A DNA stretch of 64,000 nucleotides, taken from positions 682,001 through 746,000 of the forward strand of contig NZ_OZ007001.1 of NCBI RefSeq assembly GCF_963931295.1, in the 5' to 3' direction. Made by a program: the position numbers and the translations under genes. The notes below the pieces were generated by a model. It did not search any database and was not told the origin of the DNA. It saw only the letters and a program-made list of their open reading frames with translations. This DNA is from an uncultured Mailhella sp. GTDB taxonomy: Bacteria > Desulfobacterota > Desulfovibrionia > Desulfovibrionales > Desulfovibrionaceae. Shown piece by piece: positions 55,949 to 63,926 of the stretch. The number at the start of each line of letters is the position of its first letter. Positions within the stretch are counted from its first letter, which is position 1.

Positions 55949-56446
55949 CTACCGCACGGCTCCGGCAATCATTTCATCCATCAGCCGGGAAAACCTCTCC
56001 CGGCTCACCATGCCTATGGCATCAATGCCGCTGTAAATATAAAGTTCTTTAATAATTCTTATTTTAGGAACGACCGCCATATAGTTTTCGTACATTTTAT
56101 CCATGAATTTTTTATTGTTCCTGATAATTTTTAAAATATATCTTTCATTCTTTGTGCCGTATTCGCCGCCATCAACGGAGACAAAAACAGACACACACAC
56201 AGATTTGATAAATGATTTTGCAGATAATATGGATATGAATTCAGGCTTTATATCTTTATCTATATCGTATCCATACGACGTCATAACTTTATTGTTTACC
56301 TGTTCAATATAAACTGACGTCAAAAAAACATCAAATTGCATCAGTGCTTTATTTACGGCAAGAACATACTTCTCATTTTTCATTCTTAAAAAGAAATATA
56401 TGCAAAATGCAATACTCAGGAGCACCAACAGAATACAATATCTCAT
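55949..56446 (-). CDS. Hypothetical membrane-anchored protein
   Basis: 165 residues with one N-terminal membrane helix (YCILLVLLSIAFCIYFFL) and a polar, Lys/Ile/Tyr-rich domain. I do not recognise a family. Base composition is AT-rich, like the Hxs block to the right and unlike the iron-sulfur gene to the left. Its start codon overlaps the stop of a small upstream frame (ATGA), which hints at a two-gene unit. No strong ribosome site of its own. Confidence 0.55.
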   Translation of the reverse strand: MRYCILLVLLSIAFCIYFFLRMKNEKYVLAVNKALMQFDVFLTSVYIEQVNNKVMTSYGYDIDKDIKPEFISILSAKSFIKSVCVSVFVSVDGGEYGTKNERYILKIIRNNKKFMDKMYENYMAVVPKIRIIKELYIYSGIDAIGMVSRERFSRLMDEMIAGAVR

Positions 56447-56547
56447 TTACATATACGCCCATCGTAAAAATACGCGGATGAACAAGCGCAAAAGGAAACT
56501 GTCAGAACAATACCGGCAAACAACAGTGCAGCATGATAACTCAGCAA
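56443..56547 (-). CDS. Possible small lipoprotein-like peptide coupled to the next gene
   Basis: 34 residues from a TTG: hydrophobic LLFAGIVLTVSF, then CACSSAYF, which could be a lipobox-like cysteine pair. The stop overlaps the start of the 165-residue gene by 4 bases, the only real support. A longer version starting at ATG 56622 or 56685 is possible but has no family match. The region 56623-57137 on either strand has no supported gene. Confidence 0.3.
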   Translation of the reverse strand: MLSYHAALLFAGIVLTVSFCACSSAYFYDGRICK

Positions 56548-57137
56548 AGGCTCAGGCCTCGTGCATGAACGACACCGCAGATTTGCGGAACCTGCTTGGC
56601 AGACCGGTGTCTGTCTTACCATGGAGTCGCTGAGCTTTATTTTCAACATCCTGAAAAAAAACGAAAAAGTCCGATTCAGGAACATCTCGCCGGCAAGACG
56701 GGCGTCGATTGCTTTTCTCCCCCGGCTGAAAGGCCGCCCTCATCGCCTGACGACATGGAAAAGACGCCCGGGACCCTTTCCGCCGGTTGCGCCTGTTCCG
56801 TCGGCGCGTCATGCTGCGGGACAGTACGCTGCAACGTCCCTCCCCTTTGCACTCTACGGAGCTTTTCCCGACGAAACAAGTATAAAACGCCTGCGCCGTA
56901 TCTCTTTTTCGACGTTTTTCCCCGATAGCGCACGCCCCGCTTCCGGCATGATTCGTTCCGCGCTCTCTTCCATGTGTCGGACATGGTGCTTTCGCTGCAA
57001 AATTCAATACAGAAGGAAACAGAACAGCGCTCTTCTCTCAAAACGACGCGTTCCGGTAAAATTGTTCCGAACCTTCCGGGCAACAGGGAAAGACATTTCG
57101 GGCAGTTCGGCTCCATAATGTCATGAAGCGCTTACCC

Positions 57138-57170
57138 CAAAACACCGCCGCTTTTGAAGAGCGGCGGCAC
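57138..57170 (-). terminator. Terminator after hxsA
   Basis: Perfect 8-bp stem CCGCCGCT/AGCGGCGG with 7-base loop; on the minus strand it is followed by TGTTTT, and on the plus strand by CACGTTTTAT. Confidence 0.65.
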
Positions 57171-57214
57171 GTTTTATACCTTACCTTGTCCGTTTGGCAT
57201 CATGGCAACAGCAT

Positions 57215-57472
57215 TCACCATCTGCTGGAATAATGGCTTCTGTGACTATAGTGGCTTGAGTGACTCGAATGACTGGCATGACTGTAGTGATAGGCAATAA
57301 CATTGCTCTGACTTTCATCAATAAGATCGGAAAAAACAATCGGACGTTCCTTTAATTGCTGTATTGACACTTCTCTGTCAGGCTCAGACGCCTCTGCTTT
57401 CTCACCAACAACGCCAACCATCGACAACACGATTCCCGTCAGAAAAAATAACCTGTAAATTAATGTTCTCAT
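57215..57472 (-). CDS. hxsA: His-Xaa-Ser repeat peptide precursor
   Basis: 85 residues: a signal-peptide-like start (LIYRLFFLTGIVLSMVGVV), a short polar leader, and a C-terminal tail of seven tandem H-x-S triplets (62-82) ending SRW. Such proteins are the presumed substrates of the paired radical-SAM enzymes HxsB and HxsC (His-Xaa-Ser system); the modification and the role of the product are not established. It is shorter than many HxsA and has no further domain. Its start overlaps the hxsC stop by 3 bases (ATGA arrangement). The arrangement hxsD-hxsB-hxsC-hxsA supports the call. Confidence 0.88.
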   Translation of the reverse strand: MRTLIYRLFFLTGIVLSMVGVVGEKAEASEPDREVSIQQLKERPIVFSDLIDESQSNVIAYHYSHASHSSHSSHYSHRSHYSSRW

Positions 57473-58614
57473 TCCTCAATCCTCTCTGTAAAAGGTTTTA
57501 CAAGTTCTTCATGGATGCTTATTGAAGTACTGAAAAATCCGCAGCAATGTTCCTTTTCCATGCATACATTGCATTTATTTATCCATATATTTTTCCATGA
57601 CGAAATAGACTTAGCAGAAAATTTTCTTATTTCTGGAGGACACATGCACAACGGAATATTATATACAGAAACACGCATGCCTCTACGGTGGAGCGTCAAA
57701 ACGGCGTCCCGTAAATATGCACCGTATTCTGAAGGAACGACATCCAGTTCCGAGGCTCTATCTGCCGCATAACCGTGAAACTCCAATCCCATGAATGCAC
57801 AATGAACGCAAAATGGAAAATAATTATAAATATGTTCAGCAAATTGAACAAGATATTTATAATTATATTGTGATATGACAATACGTATCTCCACTGCAAA
57901 CCCAACAGAGGCAATGTTATATATGCCTTGTTGCGTTGCAGAACAACTTCCAACAGATCCCACCATGTCATCATGAATGATATCCACTTCAGAATGAAGT
58001 GAAATGCAAAACATGCATTTTCTCGGAGAAATGCCTGATAGTCTTCGTGTAAAATCCCTACTGGAAAAAAGTTTTCCATTGCTCAAAACAGTAATAAAGG
58101 CTTCAGGATGTTCTGACGTGCATCGGCGCAGCAAGGAAAAAAAACCATCTCCGACCAGTGTCGGCTCGCCTCCGGTCAGGCAGCAGTCCGAAATCTGCTT
58201 TCCTTTTAAAAGATCAAGTATTTCTTCTGCCTGCTTTAAAAAAATGGAGCTGTCACTGTTCTTCGGCGGCTGAGGACACATCTTACAACGGCAGTTGCAT
58301 CTCTCCGTAAGAAACAAACAGTTTTGATGGGACTGATTCTCCCAAAGGACTTCTATATTTCCAGACTCATCCAGCCCCACAATATCTCCATCATGAAGAT
58401 TCTCGGTGTTTTCAACATGATAAATATGATCTGGATGATAAAATCTTCCTTTGTGACCAGATGTAATGCATCCTCTGTAGCCAAGAGAATGACAATCCAT
58501 ATGATCAGTTACCAGAATATATGTTTTTCTGTCATAGAATGGTTGTCCATGTGTAGTGATTTCTCCAATAAAAGATGAAAATTTCCGTGATGAAGTCCCG
58601 TGAAGTGTCATCAT
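57469..58614 (-). CDS. hxsC: Radical SAM maturase HxsC
   Basis: 381 residues. The radical-SAM cluster motif is in LTERCNCRCKMC (C-x3-C-x2-C, near 105-113), followed by LTGGEPTLVG. The N-terminal ~95 residues are the family's extra domain and the C-terminus has several more cysteines. It should act with HxsB on HxsA. The start has two ATG codons (58614, 58611) and overlapped the original hxsB stop, so the two were translationally coupled before the IS inserted. Expression now depends on readthrough from, or a promoter in, the IS. Confidence 0.87.
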   Translation of the reverse strand: MMTLHGTSSRKFSSFIGEITTHGQPFYDRKTYILVTDHMDCHSLGYRGCITSGHKGRFYHPDHIYHVENTENLHDGDIVGLDESGNIEVLWENQSHQNCLFLTERCNCRCKMCPQPPKNSDSSIFLKQAEEILDLLKGKQISDCCLTGGEPTLVGDGFFSLLRRCTSEHPEAFITVLSNGKLFSSRDFTRRLSGISPRKCMFCISLHSEVDIIHDDMVGSVGSCSATQQGIYNIASVGFAVEIRIVISQYNYKYLVQFAEHIYNYFPFCVHCAFMGLEFHGYAADRASELDVVPSEYGAYLRDAVLTLHRRGMRVSVYNIPLCMCPPEIRKFSAKSISSWKNIWINKCNVCMEKEHCCGFFSTSISIHEELVKPFTERIEE

Positions 58615-58728
58615 TTTCTTTTCACCAACGCAGGATTATTTGTTATCCAGCTCCAGATGATATCCTTTGTCACGTCATCTGCATTTTTTATGATATCAAA
58701 CAGGCCGGTAAAAATTCCCCTGTGTTTA
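58611..58728 (-). pseudogene. hxsB: Detached 3' end of hxsB
   Basis: Joining the DNA on both sides of the IS and dropping one TA restores an open frame from hxsB: after DSPFCI the protein would continue KHRGIFTGLF and 28 more residues to NPALVKRK, then stop TGA at 58611-58613, overlapping the hxsC ATG. These 38 codons have no start of their own and are now untranslated. Confidence 0.85.
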
Positions 58729-58792
58729 GGTTCAGGACTCATTAATTGCCAAAAGGGTAAAAAGTTCTTATTGTCGGCATAGGGAGGATGCC

Positions 58793-59161
58793 ATGAAGGA
58801 ACTTTTTTATCTTTCTCATGAACAGATTGCTCGTATCAAACGCTACTTTCCTCGTTCCCATGGCATTCCGAGAGTCGATGACAGGCGTGTCGTCAGCGGC
58901 ATTATCTATGTCATCAAGCACGGCCTGCAATGGAAAGATGCTCCGCGCGAGTATGGACCATACAAAACTCTCTACAATCGTTTTATCCGCTGGAGCCGAT
59001 TGGGTGTCTTTAACAGGATTTTTGCGGAGCTTGTTGAGCAAAACGGCTCCACAACACGCTTGATGATTGATGCCACACATCTCAAGGCACACAGGACAGC
59101 AGCAAGTTTGCTGAAAAAAGGGGCCTTTCCCGATGTATCGGACGCACAAAAGGCGGCCTGA
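58793..59161 (+). CDS. IS5-family transposase, first frame
   Basis: 122 residues corresponding to the N-terminal half of an IS427-type DDE transposase (DUF4096-like start: LSHEQIARIKRYFPRSHGIPRVDDRRVVSGIIYVIKHG is its family pattern at about 8-45; the first catalytic Asp is in MIDATHLKAH). The true product continues in the -1 frame: the run A6G4 at 59114-59123 is a suitable slip site, after which CIGRTKGGLNSKLHAV follows. ATG 58793 follows GGAGGATGCC. Confidence 0.88.
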   Translation: MKELFYLSHEQIARIKRYFPRSHGIPRVDDRRVVSGIIYVIKHGLQWKDAPREYGPYKTLYNRFIRWSRLGVFNRIFAELVEQNGSTTRLMIDATHLKAHRTAASLLKKGAFPDVSDAQKAA

Positions 59162-59202
59162 ATTCAAAACTCCACGCTGTCTGCAATGCCTTCGGTCAAC
59201 CG

Positions 59203-59547
59203 TTGGCCTTCCATTTGTCCGGCGGTCAGGTGAGCGACTACAAAGGCGCTGCTGTCCTGCTTGATACTCTGCCGCAGGCCGGGGAGCTTCTGGCGGATAG
59301 AGGCTATGATGCCGACTGGTTTCGTCATGCCTTGTCCCGTAAAGGAATCACGCCGTGTATTCCCGGCAGACACAGCCGGAAAACTCCGGTGGTCTATGAC
59401 AAGGAGGTTTATAAGCAGCGGCACAAGATAGAAATCATGTTCGGCCGACTCAAGGATTGGCGCAGAATAGCCATGCGTTATGACCGTTGTGCTCACACGT
59501 TCTTTTCGGCCATTTGTCTCGCTGCCATTGTCATCTTTTATATTTAA
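59203..59547 (+). CDS. IS5-family transposase, second frame
   Basis: The DDE C-terminal half; this frame is open from the A6G4 slip site (about 59120), but the first ATG-like start is here. LLADRGYDADWFR carries the second Asp, and the KQRHKIEIMFGRLKDWRRIAMRYDR segment (use about 69-93) the Glu of the DDE triad. Probably made only as a fusion with the first frame by -1 frameshifting. Confidence 0.85.
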   Translation: MAFHLSGGQVSDYKGAAVLLDTLPQAGELLADRGYDADWFRHALSRKGITPCIPGRHSRKTPVVYDKEVYKQRHKIEIMFGRLKDWRRIAMRYDRCAHTFFSAICLAAIVIFYI

Positions 59548-60890
59548 TGAGTCCTGAACCTAATGCAGAATGGAGAATCAACCATATTTCTGACTTCACT
59601 TTCAGTTTCAAGATAATTTCTGACAGGATCCGTTCCACAATATGCCTGGTAAACGCAGAAGGCGCAGGGAAATGTTGTTTCAAGGCAGGCTCCCGACGTT
59701 GTTTCCTTCAGCTTTTTCCCGGCAAAAATCTGTTGATAGGTGTCCGTCTTCACATTTCCCAGACAAAAATACCTGTTTCCCATTCTGGCGAGCATCCTTG
59801 CTTCATCGGCTGGAAAAACAGAACCGTCAAAGTCATAGACGGCTCCGCTGATTCCTGCTCCCGACGGCGACTGAAGATCAACAAAGCCCGTAGCAAAAGG
59901 GGAAAGAATGCGGGCAAAAAGAAGCGTTGCAAACTGTTCGGGGAAAAAGACCTTCCGATTCAGCTCCATAATATACTTCAACACGTCCAGATACTTTTCC
60001 ACAAACGTCTTCATGTCATAACCGAGACGCGCCGCCTGCTGAGCTGCAAATCCGTAGGGATTGAGAGAACGAATGAAAATGCCGCCCAGGTCGAGGCGGA
60101 CATACTCATCAACAATCTCTTTTAAGTGATTGAGCGAGTCGGCCGTCGTCGTCATCAACGCCCCAACCATGTCCTGCCCGAGCATTTCCCGGGCAAGATC
60201 AAATTTTTTCATGAACGCATCATACGTTCCCCGACCAGACTTATCCTTCCGGCAGGCGTCGTGAATATCCCGTCCGCCGTCCAGAGATGTTGAAAGCGCA
60301 ATGTTGTGCTCTTTGCAGAATTCAAGCTGTTCATGCGTAATCGTTGTCAAATTCGTGCATATGACAAACGTCACCTGCCTGTTCTGTTGCCGTGCGAGCT
60401 CTTCAGCATACAACACCGATGCCACAACGACATCCCAGTTTAAAAGCGGTTCCCCTCCCTGAAACTCTATCTTTGGTCTTTTTGTCGGTGATTGAAAAAT
60501 CATATCAATCACTTTCATGGCCGTATCCTTGCTCATGTCATAGTCATGCACATCCTTATCCGCACACGATACCTGGCAGTACTCACAGCGCTGATTGCAG
60601 CGCAGAGTAACAACCATCATATGAAGCGAAGTGAATTCTCTTAAAAAAGATTTTCTTGTTCGATATCTTGCCGCAGTTTTCCGCAAGGATATGTCAAAAT
60701 CTTTTTCCGCACAAAAAAGATGCGATTTAAGCTTGTAAAATTCCTCGGAATATTCTGAAATCTCATGTCTTGCAAATGAATGAAACGCCTCTTCTGAAAT
60801 AAATATGAAATCTCCACATTCATTGACCATCAAAATATTGTTTTCCGATATTTTCTTAAATTGAAAAGGAAGAATAGTATAATGAATCAT
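59544..60890 (-). CDS. hxsB: Radical SAM maturase HxsB, C-terminus replaced by IS sequence
   Basis: 448 residues. Radical-SAM motif LRCNQRCEYC (C-x3-C-x2-C, near 98-105), then FQGGEPLLNW, and a C-terminal SPASM-type cysteine region (FCLGNVKTD ... CAFCVYQAYCGTDP). It would modify the HxsA peptide. The last five residues (RFRTH) are encoded by the IS end; the original protein would have 38 other residues there (about 481 in total). The SPASM cysteines are kept, so the enzyme may still fold, but the conserved tail is gone. It starts 3 bases after the hxsD stop. Confidence 0.87.
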   Translation of the reverse strand: MIHYTILPFQFKKISENNILMVNECGDFIFISEEAFHSFARHEISEYSEEFYKLKSHLFCAEKDFDISLRKTAARYRTRKSFLREFTSLHMMVVTLRCNQRCEYCQVSCADKDVHDYDMSKDTAMKVIDMIFQSPTKRPKIEFQGGEPLLNWDVVVASVLYAEELARQQNRQVTFVICTNLTTITHEQLEFCKEHNIALSTSLDGGRDIHDACRKDKSGRGTYDAFMKKFDLAREMLGQDMVGALMTTTADSLNHLKEIVDEYVRLDLGGIFIRSLNPYGFAAQQAARLGYDMKTFVEKYLDVLKYIMELNRKVFFPEQFATLLFARILSPFATGFVDLQSPSGAGISGAVYDFDGSVFPADEARMLARMGNRYFCLGNVKTDTYQQIFAGKKLKETTSGACLETTFPCAFCVYQAYCGTDPVRNYLETESEVRNMVDSPFCIRFRTH

Positions 60891-60893
60891 ATA

Positions 60894-61205
60894 TTACTCG
60901 ACTGGAGAAAAGGCATAGTCTACAATTTTCTTTCTTATCTCTCCAAACTCTTTTTGAAGATCAAGGCGAATCTGATAATCTATCAATTTATTTATAAATT
61001 CTTTTAATACTACTTCGCTGAAAGGAGTCTCATCTTTTCTTGACATAGTGATTCTCACATCACTTCCAGCGGGAACCATTGAAATATAATATTCTTTTTC
61101 ATGGATACCGCACACCATCAGCATACATTCTCTGCTGAAAAAAGCCGTACTGGCCAGAATGCTGCCGGTGCGGTTGCTCTTCTCCATAAAGAACGACGTT
61201 CCCAT
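60894..61205 (-). CDS. hxsD: His-Xaa-Ser system protein HxsD
   Basis: 103 residues without a known enzymatic motif. The C-terminal helix FINKLIDYQIRLDLQKEFGE with IRKKIVDYAFSPVE after it is the pattern of HxsD, the small partner always found with HxsB and HxsC. It may guide the peptide to the maturases (inference). ATG 61205 follows GAGGGGAG. First gene of the minus-strand hxs unit, facing an XRE regulator gene across a 167-bp spacer. Confidence 0.78.
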   Translation of the reverse strand: MGTSFFMEKSNRTGSILASTAFFSRECMLMVCGIHEKEYYISMVPAGSDVRITMSRKDETPFSEVVLKEFINKLIDYQIRLDLQKEFGEIRKKIVDYAFSPVE

Positions 61206-61305
61206 ATTGCTCTCCCCTCATGGATTACGGCGACCGTTAGGACGCCACATCACTCACAAGCGATTTGCAACGCCAGAGATTCCCGCGCCGCGCATGGACA
61301 GGCTT

Positions 61306-61336
61306 AACCTATCGCTTATTTTATAAGCTATAGGTT
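61306..61336. promoter_or_regulatory. Operator-like palindrome between hxsD and the XRE gene
   Basis: AACCTATCGCTTA (61306-61318) and TAAGCTATAGGTT (61324-61336) form a 13-bp inverted repeat with one mismatch and a 5-base AT centre. The centre includes, on the minus strand, a -10-like TATAAA (61320-61325) for the hxs genes, so a protein bound here would block transcription. Confidence 0.7.
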
Positions 61337-61372
61337 AATTTTTTTTTGAACGCAATGAACTAGCTGAAGGAT

Positions 61373-61609
61373 ATGAAAAAAAAGTCAGATGCCTTCGGGC
61401 CGGTTTTGCGTCAGATGCGTCAGGAAAGAGGGCTCACTCAGGAAAGACTGAGCGAAGTTCTTGGTGTGGCAGCCCCGTATGTCAGCATGCTTGAAAGCGG
61501 ACATAAGTATCCGAATCTCGAAATGCTTTTCAAAATTTCCGAAGCTCTCGGAATACGTCCGGGGGCCATGCTGGACGCCATGGAAGAAAGACTCAGAAAA
61601 TTCGCTTGA
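61373..61609 (+). CDS. XRE-family HTH transcriptional regulator
   Basis: 78 residues, nearly all one Cro/CI-type helix-turn-helix: LRQMRQERGLTQERLSEVLGV then APYVSMLESGHKYPNLEMLF (about 12-52). It probably binds the palindrome at 61306-61336, controlling itself and the divergent hxs genes (inference from position). ATG 61373 has GAAGG just upstream. It is the last gene of the AT-rich block. Confidence 0.85.
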   Translation: MKKKSDAFGPVLRQMRQERGLTQERLSEVLGVAAPYVSMLESGHKYPNLEMLFKISEALGIRPGAMLDAMEERLRKFA

Positions 61610-61705
61610 ACCAGGGGGTTCTGACACGAATGAAAAAGATGCCGCCGTCAGGAACCGGTATTCCGGCCGCCGTCAGCAGAGCGCTTTTCGCGCGGCGCCG
61701 GCGCG

Positions 61706-63046
61706 TTACTTCTTCTTTGTCTCTTCGTCTTTCGGACTGTTGTCCTGATCCTGAAGATCGGGATGCAGCTCGCCCATGGTTTCATAGAGCTGGGAGAGCG
61801 CGATGAGGCAGTCGGCGCGGGAAGAGATTTCCGCAAGTTCCGCGTCGGAAAGCGCGGACTGCGCCGTCAGCAGATCGAGGTAGGAGCCGGACTGCAGTTC
61901 ATAGCGCATTTTGGCGTCCGCATAGGACTCCCGGGCGCTGACGACGGCGCGCTGCGACACCTTCACCGAACGATACGCGTCCTGCGTGGACAGCAGACTT
62001 GAACGCACCGCATAGGCGCAGTTGTTGATCGAAGAGCGCACCGCCGCCTCCAGCGCGGAAATCTGCCGCTGCGCCTGCTGCGTGAGATACAAGCGCTTGC
62101 CGCTGGAAAACAGCGTCCAGTTCACGGACAGGCCTATTTCCCCGTAGGAATAATCCTTCTTGGTGTACCGGCTGCCCGCGGCGTCGAGATGACTGCCCGT
62201 GGTGGACCAGCCCACGATCGCCGACACCTGCGGCCAGAAAAGACTCCTGGTCATGCCGAGATCCTTGAAGGCCATCTCCACCGACTTTCTGGCCATGAGC
62301 AGATCGGGGCGGCATTCCAGCGCCTGACGCAGGCACGCTTCCAGCGTGCGTTTGAAGGGCGTCAGTTCAAGATCGCCGCGATAGTCCACGGGCGCGTCCG
62401 GGGGCAGATCCAGCAGCGTGTTCAGTCTGGTGAGCCACACGTTGCGATCGTTTTCATACTTGATGAGCAGCGCTTCGGTCTGCGCGAGATCGGTTTCGGC
62501 CTGAAGCACGTCAAGCCGCGGACGAAGTCCGATGTTCCACGCGGTCTTTGCCATGTTAAGCTGCGCCTGCGCCCTTTCCAGCGAACGCCGCGTGCTGCTG
62601 ATGCTCGCTTCCGCCTTAAGATAGGAAATGAACGCCTCCTGCACGTCGGCGACGACGGCAAGCCGCTGCGCCTGCAGCTGAAGCTCCTGTCGCTCCTCTT
62701 CCAGCGCGGCCTTCTGATAGGCGTTGAGCAGATTGAATCCGGTAAACAGCGGCTGACTGGCCTGCACCGTCATGGTGGTCACGTTGGGCTCGTAGCGCGA
62801 AGGCCTGTCCTTGTTGTAGCGCGAATAGCTGTAGTTGACGTCCAGCGTGGGACCGAAGTCGCTGCGGGCCGCCTTGCGGGCGGATTCCGCCGCCTGAAGC
62901 GTGAAGCGGGCGCTCTCCACGTCGGGATTTTTCCGCAGCGCCCGCTCGACGGCGCTCTCCATGGAATAGCTCTCTCCGGCTTTGACGGACGGAGGCAAAA
63001 ACAGTATACAGGCAAGAGCCGCACAACAGACAGAGCGCCAGAACAT
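61706..63046 (-). CDS. TolC-family outer membrane efflux protein
   Basis: 446 residues with a signal peptide (SVCCAALACILFLPPSVKA) and the duplicated long-helix/beta pattern of outer membrane factors: SMESAVERALRKNPDVESARFTLQ and, in the second half, KRTLEACLRQALECRPDLLMARKSVE. It forms the trimeric outer-membrane channel of an exporter or efflux pump; no pump gene is adjacent. ATG 63046 follows AAGGAG. It is divergent from tolQ. Confidence 0.9.
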   Translation of the reverse strand: MFWRSVCCAALACILFLPPSVKAGESYSMESAVERALRKNPDVESARFTLQAAESARKAARSDFGPTLDVNYSYSRYNKDRPSRYEPNVTTMTVQASQPLFTGFNLLNAYQKAALEEERQELQLQAQRLAVVADVQEAFISYLKAEASISSTRRSLERAQAQLNMAKTAWNIGLRPRLDVLQAETDLAQTEALLIKYENDRNVWLTRLNTLLDLPPDAPVDYRGDLELTPFKRTLEACLRQALECRPDLLMARKSVEMAFKDLGMTRSLFWPQVSAIVGWSTTGSHLDAAGSRYTKKDYSYGEIGLSVNWTLFSSGKRLYLTQQAQRQISALEAAVRSSINNCAYAVRSSLLSTQDAYRSVKVSQRAVVSARESYADAKMRYELQSGSYLDLLTAQSALSDAELAEISSRADCLIALSQLYETMGELHPDLQDQDNSPKDEETKKK

Positions 63047-63233
63047 AGGGAATCTCCTTCGGATTTCCGAACACTAGCGCAAAAGGCGGCCGTCTGTCAC
63101 GCCCTCCGCATTGCGGCGGGCGCGCGATTTTTTCGTTGCATCCGGCTCCGCTCAAGCATATGAACAGAGCGGACCCCTTCCGCGCCGGCGCGGCTTCTAC
63201 GTCGGCAATCTATCGGATATCTTCGGAGCACCC

Positions 63234-63917
63234 ATGGACTACAACATCTTTTCCGTCTTTGCCAGCGCAAGTCTCGTCGCCCAGCTCATCATGGTCATAC
63301 TCATTGCGCTCTCCATCCTCAGCTGGACCGTCATCATAAGCAAGATCTTCACGCTTTCCGCGGCCGAACGCAAGGCTACGGCGGGCATCCTCCGCTTCAC
63401 CGACGCTCCCGATCTGCGTCAGGCCGTGCAGAGCCTCGGCGGCGATCCCTCCTCTCCGCTCTACGGCGTGGCACAGCACGGCGTGCGCGAATTCAACAAC
63501 GGCAAGGAAGTCGGCGCCGACGAAAGCGTCGTGGTCGAAACCGTGCGCCGCGCGCTCAATCAGGGCGTCGGTCTGGAAATCGACCGCCTGCACAAGCATC
63601 TTTCCATCCTCGCCACGGCCGCCAACACCGCGCCGTTCATCGGTCTGTTCGGCACGGTCTGGGGCATCATGACCTCGTTCCACGCCATCGGCCAGATGAA
63701 GTCCGCCTCCCTCGCCACCGTGGCTCCCGGCATTTCCGAAGCCCTCATCGCCACGGCCATCGGCCTCGGCGTGGCCGTGCCCGCCACCATCGCCTACAAC
63801 ATGTTTCTCGGCAAGCTCGACAGCATCGAAACCCGCCTCATCAACTTCGCGGGCATCTTTCTGAACCGCGTGCAGCGCGAAGTCAACGTTCACCACTTCC
63901 GCGGCAACGACAGGTAG
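63234..63917 (+). CDS. tolQ: TolQ/ExbB-family proton channel protein
   Basis: 227 residues with three membrane helices and the family motif TAPFIGLFGTVWGIMTSFHAIG (start at about 140) and GISEALIATAIGLGVAVPATIAYN after it. With TolR it uses the proton gradient to drive TolA at the cell envelope. ATG 63234 follows CGGAG; the extension to 63111 is not protein-like. The TolQ call over ExbB rests on the FLGKLDSIETRL and length; tolR starts 9 bases after the stop. Confidence 0.9.
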   Translation: MDYNIFSVFASASLVAQLIMVILIALSILSWTVIISKIFTLSAAERKATAGILRFTDAPDLRQAVQSLGGDPSSPLYGVAQHGVREFNNGKEVGADESVVVETVRRALNQGVGLEIDRLHKHLSILATAANTAPFIGLFGTVWGIMTSFHAIGQMKSASLATVAPGISEALIATAIGLGVAVPATIAYNMFLGKLDSIETRLINFAGIFLNRVQREVNVHHFRGNDR

Positions 63918-63926
63918 GGCGCAGTC

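Larger units (their letters stand above)
58729..59560 (+). mobile_element. IS5-family (IS427-like) insertion sequence, 832 bp
   Basis: Bounded by perfect terminal inverted repeats: GGTTCAGGACTCATTAA at 58729-58745 and its reverse complement ending at 59560. Flanked by a TA duplication (58727-58728 and 59561-59562). The transposase is split in two frames as in the IS427 group. It is inserted in the 3' part of hxsB, in the opposite orientation to the hxs genes. Confidence 0.9.

Noticed and set aside
56552..57118. Overlapping 150-185-codon frames on both strands
   Set aside because: Cys/Arg/Ser-rich products without recognisable family, no ribosome site; judged non-coding.
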